Below, piece after piece: positions 27,271 through 33,549 of a DNA stretch of 64,000 nt. Under the pieces are notes generated by a model, which saw only the letters and a program-made list of their open reading frames with translations, had not been told where the DNA came from and searched no databases. Made by a program: the position numbers and the translations under genes. The DNA is from Rubritalea tangerina. Lineage in GTDB: Bacteria > Verrucomicrobiota > Verrucomicrobiia > Verrucomicrobiales > Akkermansiaceae. The stretch covers positions 1 through 64,000 of the forward strand of contig NZ_JBHUJB010000022.1 in NCBI RefSeq assembly GCF_042683245.1, in the 5' to 3' direction. The number at the start of each line of letters is the position of its first letter. Position 1 is the first letter of the stretch.

Positions 27271-27624
27271 GACACCCTCCCGTCCATTCATTACACTCAA
27301 CAGAAGGGAGACCTGCTTGCGCAGGTTCGGATACAGGTAGCGGCGAGTCCGTAGTCCATCCCCTCTGCTTTAAAACCCTCTTGCGAGAGCTATCACCATG
27401 CCGGAGCATAGGCCGCGATTCAGTGTACTGTGTTACAATACTACTATGAATACGAATACACGCATCCACAGTGTGATCGAAGACAACTGCGCGGTGGCGA
27501 TGACTATTGCTAGTATGCTCACATTTGGAGTTGACCTCATCAGCTGTACCCTTAAGCCCATAATGTCTCAAGGCAGATATAGTGTTAGTGGTTGGGAGGA
27601 TAATGGAAAGCATAAAAGTCTCGC
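27271..27624 (-). ncRNA. Candidate DRT2-type template ncRNA
   Basis: The gap between hsdS and the reverse transcriptase is the right size and place for the ncRNA of DRT2 systems, which is transcribed just upstream of the RT gene in the same direction. Read on the minus strand it contains compact hairpins: CTATGC-TCCG-GCATGG with a UNCG loop (about 27397-27412), CTCT-CGCA-AGAG (about 27378-27389) and ACCTGC-GCAA-GCAGGT with a GNRA loop (about 27311-27326). A bulged stem around CAGTTGT ... ACACTG lies at about 27467-27487. One minus-strand frame is open from 27613 to 27263 with no stop, as a never-ending neo frame would need. The exact ends are unknown and I found no convincing promoter. Confidence 0.55.
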
Positions 27625-28827
27625 TTAGAGTTCGCCTTTGAAGGCGCGGGATTGGAGGGAGAGGAAGAGGGTGTCGAGTTCGGCGAGCTGGGTGCGGTAG
27701 CGGGACTTCTGGGCTTCGATCTTCTCGACGGTGTTGGCGAACTCTTGTTGGAGGGCTAGTGGGGGGAGTGGGATGTCGAGAGAGTTGAGAATCTGCTGAT
27801 TGATGTTCTGAATATTAGCTCCTCTTCCGCCGCTAAGCATATACTCTCTGAAGCTCTTGCATCTAAATAGGTGGACTAAATATGAAGAGGTTAGTTCATG
27901 GGATTCAATTCTATAGCGAATGCAGAAGCCACTGTAAGATACTTTATGAGTATCTGGTGTAACGCTTAGGCAGCGGCCTACTAAAGCTTTGTTGCCGTTA
28001 GAGCGTACTAACAGGAGATCGCCGTTTTCTAGCAAGTAGTCATCACTTGGTGGTTTATTGAGGCTTATTTCACTGAGGGCAGTCACACCTGATATGTTGG
28101 TGTGGTTTTTGAAGTCACCCACACCAATAGAATACAAGTTATAGCCTGATTCGCCTTTGCCGAAGTTAAGTCCATTTTTGAACACACCATATTCCTTCAA
28201 GGAACAGTGCTCCCAGCCTTTTGGGTTGGTGACGGGGTCGCCGAAGAGGTGGAGGAAGGTGGACTGGATGAGCTGGTCGAGGAGGTCGATGCTCTTGCGG
28301 CGTTGTTGGCGGAGGGCGTCTGCGGCATCGAGGATGGCGGAGATGCGCTTCTGCTCCGCGAGTGGGGGAAGGGGGATTTCGAGTTTTAGAGTACGCTTGT
28401 GGTCCAAGTTGGAAATGTTGGTTGTCTGATTTCCGAAGGACCTAACGGTTGTCTGTGTTCTAGGACTATTAAACCAATGGTATAGAAATCGAGAGTCGAC
28501 GCTATCCTTGCCCCTTAAGATAGAAATAAACCCACCAGCTACTGCATCATATTCTAGCTCTGGAACCCAACAGCACTTGCCGACAAGGTTCCAACTATTT
28601 GCACTAGATACTAGGATGTCCTCAGACTTGAGGTACTTGTTTTTGTTCTTAACAACACTCGACGGAATGGCAATTAGATCACTCTGATCGAGTACTTTCT
28701 GTACATTTTTAGTGCGCATGCAAACCACTGCATCGCTCGCTGTAGTTTCACATTTATCAGAGGGCTTAAAGGTTAGGCCTCGGATAAATTCAGCGTGTTC
28801 AGATAGAGGTGCTGAAGATATCTTCAT
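27625..28827 (-). CDS. hsdS: Type I restriction enzyme specificity subunit (HsdS)
   Basis: 400 residues, the DNA-recognition subunit. Two target-recognition domains (about 1-165 and 200-360) each end in a conserved helix: IPLPPLAEQKRISAILDAAD and IPLPPLALQQEFANTVEKI. The two halves together read a split DNA site for HsdM and HsdR. The target-recognition DNA is AT-richer and less G-skewed than the conserved helices, as expected if these parts have been swapped by recombination. Its ATG overlaps the hsdM TGA as ATGA, so the two are translationally coupled. Target sequence cannot be predicted. Confidence 0.93.
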   Translation of the reverse strand: MKISSAPLSEHAEFIRGLTFKPSDKCETTASDAVVCMRTKNVQKVLDQSDLIAIPSSVVKNKNKYLKSEDILVSSANSWNLVGKCCWVPELEYDAVAGGFISILRGKDSVDSRFLYHWFNSPRTQTTVRSFGNQTTNISNLDHKRTLKLEIPLPPLAEQKRISAILDAADALRQQRRKSIDLLDQLIQSTFLHLFGDPVTNPKGWEHCSLKEYGVFKNGLNFGKGESGYNLYSIGVGDFKNHTNISGVTALSEISLNKPPSDDYLLENGDLLLVRSNGNKALVGRCLSVTPDTHKVSYSGFCIRYRIESHELTSSYLVHLFRCKSFREYMLSGGRGANIQNINQQILNSLDIPLPPLALQQEFANTVEKIEAQKSRYRTQLAELDTLFLSLQSRAFKGEL

Positions 28828-30326
28828 TTCAGCATGTCCTCCAGTTCGGTGAGGCCGTTGGCGATCTCTCGGTCGAGGGCTTTGAGGCTCTTGAGGATGT
28901 CTGCTGGTGGGTCGTAGTGGACTTCTTCGTATTCGACTTCCTTGTAGCGATTGATCGACAAATCGTAATCATTGTCCGCAATCTCCGATTTCGGGACCAT
29001 GAACGATTGGTCAGTTCTCGCTCTTTCGAGCTCGGCAGTGTTCAGTTTGCAGTTTTCAGACTGAAGGCTCTGCCAGCGTGTGAGGATGTCTGGGAGGTCG
29101 CTGGTGTCTTGCGGGGTGCGCTTGTCATCGAGTGAGAAGCCGTCTGCCTGCATGTCGTAGAACCAGACATTGTCGGTGCCGCCGGAGTTGGTCTTGGTGA
29201 AGAAGAGGATGGCGGTGGAGACGCCAGCATAGGGCTTGAAGACGCCGCTGGGCATGGAGACGATGGCATCGAGCTTCTGGTCTTCTACGAGGATCTTGCG
29301 GATGGTCTTGTGCGCCTTTGAGGAGCCGAAGAGAACGCCATCAGGAACGATGACGGCGGCGCGGCCACCAGGTTTGAGCAATTTCTCGAAGAGGGCGAGG
29401 AAGAGGAGTTCGGTCTTCTTAGTCTTGACGACTTGGAGGAGATCCTTGGCGGTGGATTCGTAGTCGAGGCTGCCTGCGAAGGGTGGGTTGGCGAGGATGA
29501 GGGAGTACTTTTCTTCATCCCCAGCGTGGGCTTCCTCGAGCGAGTCCTTGTAGCGGACGTCTGGGTTCTCAATGCCGTGGAGGAGCATGTTCATGCTGCC
29601 GATGCGGAGCATGGTGGTGTCGAAGTCGTAGCCGAAGAAGGTCTGTTCTGAGAAGCGCTGCTGGGCGGCATCGTCCTTAGTGATTTCCGCGAGGTGGTGC
29701 TGCTGCATGTACTCAGCGGAGGAGACGAGGAAGCCGCAGGTGCCACAGGCCGGGTCACAGATGGTGTCGGTGGGTGTGGGCGCGCACATGTCGACCATGA
29801 GCTTGATGATGTGGCGCGGGGTACGGAACTGACCGTTCTGCCCAGCGGAGGCGATCTTGCCTAGCATGTATTCGTAGAGGTCGCCCTTGGTGTCGGCGTC
29901 GCTCATGTCGATGGCGTCGAGCTGGTCGATGACGTTGGCGAGGAGGGATGCCTTAGGGAACTGGAACATGGCATCCTTCATGTGGTGGGCGTAGGTGGAG
30001 TCTTCTGCGCCTGTGGTTTCAGCGGTGCCGAGGGTCTTGATGAATGGGAATACCTGAGTGCTGACGAGCTCGAAGAGTGTCTCAGGTGCGAGATCGCGGA
30101 AGCGTGACCAGCGGAGGTCTTGCTGCTCGGAGGAGAATACTGGGTCTTCGATCGGTTCACCGAGGCGGTTGGCCTTGCGCTCGCGCAGGGTGTGGAGCTC
30201 ATCGAGCCGCTTGATGAAGAGGAGGTAGGTGAGCTGCTCGATGACGGTGAGCGGATTCGCAATGCCGCCGGCCCACATGGCATCCCAGATGCGGTCGACT
30301 TTGGATTTGAGTTCTCCTGTGATCAT
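28824..30326 (-). CDS. hsdM: Type I restriction enzyme M subunit (HsdM, N6-adenine methyltransferase)
   Basis: 500 residues. HsdM_N helical domain at about 5-135, then the SAM-binding motif DPACGTCGFLVS (about residue 190) and the catalytic LANPPFAGS (about 284) of N6-adenine methyltransferases. VIVPDGVLFGSSKAHK and GVSTAILFFTK are typical of type I M subunits. It modifies the host sites recognised by HsdS and protects the genome from HsdR. It is the first gene of the minus-strand defence island, with hsdS coupled behind it. Unlike the cargo downstream, its DNA shares the strand skew of the surrounding chromosome, which suggests long residence. Confidence 0.95.
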   Translation of the reverse strand: MITGELKSKVDRIWDAMWAGGIANPLTVIEQLTYLLFIKRLDELHTLRERKANRLGEPIEDPVFSSEQQDLRWSRFRDLAPETLFELVSTQVFPFIKTLGTAETTGAEDSTYAHHMKDAMFQFPKASLLANVIDQLDAIDMSDADTKGDLYEYMLGKIASAGQNGQFRTPRHIIKLMVDMCAPTPTDTICDPACGTCGFLVSSAEYMQQHHLAEITKDDAAQQRFSEQTFFGYDFDTTMLRIGSMNMLLHGIENPDVRYKDSLEEAHAGDEEKYSLILANPPFAGSLDYESTAKDLLQVVKTKKTELLFLALFEKLLKPGGRAAVIVPDGVLFGSSKAHKTIRKILVEDQKLDAIVSMPSGVFKPYAGVSTAILFFTKTNSGGTDNVWFYDMQADGFSLDDKRTPQDTSDLPDILTRWQSLQSENCKLNTAELERARTDQSFMVPKSEIADNDYDLSINRYKEVEYEEVHYDPPADILKSLKALDREIANGLTELEDMLK

Positions 30327-30658
30327 GAGGTGTTAGTAAGGGAAATGGGTGAAGGATAAAGGATGAAGTTTTAGTTAGAGTGGCTGGACGTTAAATGAGG
30401 TAGATTTGGCAGACTGGTATTAGAGCTCTGAACAAGTACGAGGGGGGAGCGTTTACTCTTTATGTTTAATGTCGAGTGTATGCACGTTATGAACAGAGTG
30501 GTTAGTAGTGTTGGTGTACATGAACGCGCTGTTCTATGTGGAATGTAGACGACATTGCAAAAATACGATTGATGGGGTGTAGATAATCCAAATGGCCGTT
30601 TCAAGTGGAAAGTTTAGGGGTGTTAGGAGATTTCTGATAGTAAGGGGGCTGGTTTTAT
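30327..30658. other. Intergenic region ahead of hsdM
   Basis: 332 bases, AT-richer than the flanking genes, with no credible open frame or hairpin terminator. It should carry the promoter of the restriction-modification unit on the minus strand. I could not fix a -10/-35 pair. Confidence 0.4.
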
Positions 30659-30943
30659 CTAGATGGATGGTGGCGTGGGGACTAGCTTTGCTTTCTTTGG
30701 TGGGGTGTAGCGGTTGTCGATGTGGCCAAGGAGCATGTTTTCTCCATAGAGAACTGCGACGCATTTTCCGTTGTCGGCTAGCTCCTTTAGCTTTGCTGGG
30801 TTATCGGTTCGGTGTACTTGTTTCTTGCATGTCGTGCACCAACGGTCATCAGAGTCATCGAGCTCGGTTAGAGTGTTCCAGGTTACAGGGCATTTCTTAC
30901 GAAATCTGGGCGGGCAGGTGAGTTGTAAGATGGTTTTGTGCAT
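30659..30943 (-). CDS. Small cysteine-rich protein
   Basis: About 94 residues from the ATG giving MHKTILQLTCPPRF; the longer frame starts in unlikely sequence. Four cysteine sites in the order CPP, KKCPVTWNTL, CTTCKKQV and GKCVAVLYG resemble a small family (C..W..L ... RxC..CxxxVH ... GxCVAV) found scattered in other bacteria and probably metal-binding. The function is unknown. It lies on the minus strand upstream of hsdM, 75 bases past the end of the gene at 31018. Confidence 0.6.
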   Translation of the reverse strand: MHKTILQLTCPPRFRKKCPVTWNTLTELDDSDDRWCTTCKKQVHRTDNPAKLKELADNGKCVAVLYGENMLLGHIDNRYTPPKKAKLVPTPPSI

Positions 30944-31017
30944 GATCTGTTCGATTAGGGTGAGGTTAAAAGGGTGTGGATGAGCTTGAGGGTGTATGGG
31001 AGTCATTGCAGAGAAAA

Positions 31018-31404
31018 CTAGTGAACGAGCCACGGATACTCTTTCATCTTGATTAAGTGATACCTGTTATCGGCACACTTTATGAAGGGGAAGATGTAGC
31101 CTTCACCTGCAGAGTCACCAGCGTAAAACCCGTAGGTGAGATGGAGGATGTCATAGGTTGCTAGGGGGATGTCGCCTTCTACGGGTGATGTAGACTCGTC
31201 TACGCATTCGAGATAGTAAGCTGCGTCTGGTCGGCCAGGTATATCAGAGAAGAAATCATAGACTGTGTTGGGTTCATGCAAGGGGGCAGTGAGAGATTGG
31301 ACTAGCTGGTTGTCCTGGGTGCGAGTGATCTGCGTGAGCATGTCGAGGAGCTGAGCCATTCCGCCCACACGTTTGATTACTTTGTTGAGTTCAGATCGAG
31401 TCAT
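31018..31404 (-). CDS. Unrecognised 128-aa protein
   Basis: 128 residues, acidic, with no signal peptide or membrane segment. It starts MTRSELNKVIKRVGG. A central stretch TVYDFFSDIPGRPDAAYYLE is followed by LTYGFYAGDSAGEGYIFP, then a Tyr/Lys-rich end. I do not recognise a family. It is the furthest upstream gene on the minus strand before the island border; the ATG at 31404 has a weak ribosome site. The real gene status rests on length, intact frame and normal composition. Confidence 0.5.
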   Translation of the reverse strand: MTRSELNKVIKRVGGMAQLLDMLTQITRTQDNQLVQSLTAPLHEPNTVYDFFSDIPGRPDAAYYLECVDESTSPVEGDIPLATYDILHLTYGFYAGDSAGEGYIFPFIKCADNRYHLIKMKEYPWLVH

Positions 31405-31670
31405 GATTCCAAACTAAGTGGAGGGGTGGGACATTGCTGGGGTGAGGGTGTGAAATATGTGTGTCCATGTGGTAGGGGCTTTGAGAGGAGTTGAGTGTCG
31501 CCCGTCATTTGCATGAATCATGGAGTCCTTTGAGCTAGCAACTTTTGTGCGGGGGGCATTGAAATGAAAACGGCCAAACTAATAACATCTTTCGATTCAA
31601 TGGTGTAAGACCGCATTTTCGGAGGAATTGGTGCTGGTGCTTTTTGGGGGGATTATCCAATAGTGGTGGT

Positions 31671-32354
31671 ATGTTTTTTAAGCATGCTGTGACTTTGTTG
31701 AGTTGGGCGGCACTTTTGTCAGTTCCCGTGTTGGCTGATGCTAGTGTTAGAAGTTGGCAATGGAGTGGTGATGGTGATGAGCTTACTATGTATCGAGCCA
31801 ATGGGTCTGTGACTTGGGAGCTGAGTGAGGGGAGCCTTCTATTAGATAATTCGAAGAAGTCGTTAGTTGCTGGCAAAGTGCGTCGTCCGGGAGGGTTTGT
31901 GTTGGCACCTGGCAAGTGGGGCGATGTCACTTTCTCGGTGGATGGACGCAGTTTAGCATCTGAAGTTACGGTGAACCGGGACGTGTGTTTGATTTTTGGT
32001 TACCAAGACGAGACGCATTTTTATTATGCGCACCTGAGTCGCAATTCGGATGGGAAGTACCACACGGTGTTGATGCGGGTGGATGGTGATTCACGCACGG
32101 TGATTCATGAAGCTATTGAGATAGGCGTCGACAAAGGGCCACTGGTCTCAAGTAAGGAGAATAAGCGGTGGCAGAATTTTCGTGTGACCCACCGGAAGGA
32201 TGGGAGGATAGCGGTTTATGTGGATGATATGCAGGTGCCAGTTTTAAAGGCAAAGGATGTTACGTATCCCGTGGGGCGTCTAGGGTGTGGGACTTTTGAT
32301 GACCCCGCGATGTTTAAGAATTTGCGGGTTTCGGGAACGCGTCTGGACGGTTGA
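31671..32354 (+). CDS. Secreted LamG/3-keto-disaccharide-hydrolase-like protein
   Basis: About 227 residues from the ATG giving MFFKHAVTLLSWAALL. A signal peptide (cleavage after VLADA) precedes one beta-rich jelly-roll domain: SWQWSGDGDEL, LICFGYQDETHFYYAHLS-like strands, and VYVDDMQVPVLKAKD leading to FKNLRVSG. This strand order matches the DUF1080/LamG fold that binds or cuts carbohydrate, although the small size and lack of obvious acidic catalytic pairs argue for binding. Its last 41 bases overlap the end of the converging MidA-like gene. Confidence 0.65.
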   Translation: MFFKHAVTLLSWAALLSVPVLADASVRSWQWSGDGDELTMYRANGSVTWELSEGSLLLDNSKKSLVAGKVRRPGGFVLAPGKWGDVTFSVDGRSLASEVTVNRDVCLIFGYQDETHFYYAHLSRNSDGKYHTVLMRVDGDSRTVIHEAIEIGVDKGPLVSSKENKRWQNFRVTHRKDGRIAVYVDDMQVPVLKAKDVTYPVGRLGCGTFDDPAMFKNLRVSGTRLDG

Positions 32355-33549
32355 GTTCGAGGGTGGATGTGAGCTCTGGGTTGGGGGGGGCATTTTTGGT
32401 GCATTCAAGCACCATGAACTGCTGTCCCATCATGGTGGGGTGTGTGAGGGTTTGGAACTGCCGGATGAGCTTATGGGGGAGTGTTTCTGGGTGTTGTTCG
32501 ATGTGGGCTAACCAGGCTTTGGAATGGTGGGTGAGGAAGCGGGATTGGGAGTTGAAGTAGGTGGGGATGAGCTGGTGTTTTTGGAAGGAGGTTGCGAGTT
32601 GGGTAAAGTCGACATGGGCGGTGATGTCTTGTTGGGTGGGGAGATCGAGCGGGTTCTCTCCAGCTTTGTGGCCGTGGTATGTTCTGAGGGTGCCGGTGGA
32701 GCGCTCTGGGTGGTAGTAGGCGGTGTGGGTGTAGCCATAGTCGATGGTGAGTACCATGCCTTGCTTGATGAGGCGCGCACAGTTCGCGGTGAAGGCATCG
32801 AGGCCGGGGCGAAACTCGGTGGTGTAGCCATTGGGGAGTGGTGGGAGTTGGGCTAAAAATGCTAGGGCTTCAGGGGATTGGATGGGGTGTGGGCTAAAGT
32901 GGAAGCCGAGTTCTGGGGTGTGATCGACATAGAGCTCAGCCCACTGTTGCTCTGTGTGTGTGATCAGTTTGACTGGGAATGCGTCGATGAGTTCATTGCT
33001 GAGGATGATGGCGTGGTCAAAGGGCGATTTGATAGCGGCAAGCGAGTCGTGGTGGGTGAGTTTGTGAGCGTGTGCGGCGAGGGTTTTGGATTGGGCATTG
33101 CGCGGGATTTCGAGTGGTTCGCAGATGTGGTAATGGATTTGGGAATAGACTTCTGGTGCAGAGGTGAGGAGGTGGTCGAGGATGTCTTTAGCGAGTTGTC
33201 CGTTATTGGCACCCAGTTCGATGAGGTGGAGTGGCTGAGCCGTTTTTTCTGTTTGCTCGAGGTAGTTGAGGACACGCTGGGCGAGTAGCATACCGAAGCA
33301 GGCTCCCACTGAGACGGAGGTGAAGAAATCGCCGTCTTTACCAACGTGCTGGTTCCCATTGAGGTAGTAGCCCGATTGTGGGTGGTAGAGGCAGAGGCTC
33401 ATCCAGCGGTCAAATGGCATGGGGCCACCGCGTCTGATTTGTTCAATGAAGTAAGAATCGATGCAGCTGGGGGTTGCACGATCCGCTGGAACAGAGTAAT
33501 GGTCTTTAGCGTCAGTTGGTTTATTGGCTGGCGGATTGTAGCTCATCAT
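32314..33549 (-). CDS. MidA-like class I SAM-dependent methyltransferase (NDUFAF7 family)
   Basis: About 411 residues from ATG 33549 (MMSYNPPANKP). Family marks: RGGPMPFDRWMSLCLYHPQSGYYL, DGDFFTSVSVGACFGMLL, LIELGANNGQLAKDIL (SAM motif) and ILSNELIDAFPVKL, the conserved helix before the catalytic pocket. Human NDUFAF7/MidA methylates an arginine of a complex I subunit; the bacterial substrate is not established. The ATG overlaps the start codon of the divergent penicillin-binding protein by two bases, an extreme arrangement. A C8 tract close to the 3' end encodes part of NAPPNP and is a possible slippage site. Confidence 0.8.
   Translation of the reverse strand: MMSYNPPANKPTDAKDHYSVPADRATPSCIDSYFIEQIRRGGPMPFDRWMSLCLYHPQSGYYLNGNQHVGKDGDFFTSVSVGACFGMLLAQRVLNYLEQTEKTAQPLHLIELGANNGQLAKDILDHLLTSAPEVYSQIHYHICEPLEIPRNAQSKTLAAHAHKLTHHDSLAAIKSPFDHAIILSNELIDAFPVKLITHTEQQWAELYVDHTPELGFHFSPHPIQSPEALAFLAQLPPLPNGYTTEFRPGLDAFTANCARLIKQGMVLTIDYGYTHTAYYHPERSTGTLRTYHGHKAGENPLDLPTQQDITAHVDFTQLATSFQKHQLIPTYFNSQSRFLTHHSKAWLAHIEQHPETLPHKLIRQFQTLTHPTMMGQQFMVLECTKNAPPNPELTSTLELNRPDAFPKPANS

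Noticed and set aside
27398..27628. 76-codon plus-strand frame in the RT upstream gap
   Set aside because: Antisense to the candidate ncRNA, no ribosome site, no homology; the gap is better explained as structured RNA.
16349..31404. Direct repeat of the tRNA-Leu end bounding the island
   Set aside because: I looked for copies of the T-arm and acceptor sequence on the far side and found none; an att site is not supported from this window.
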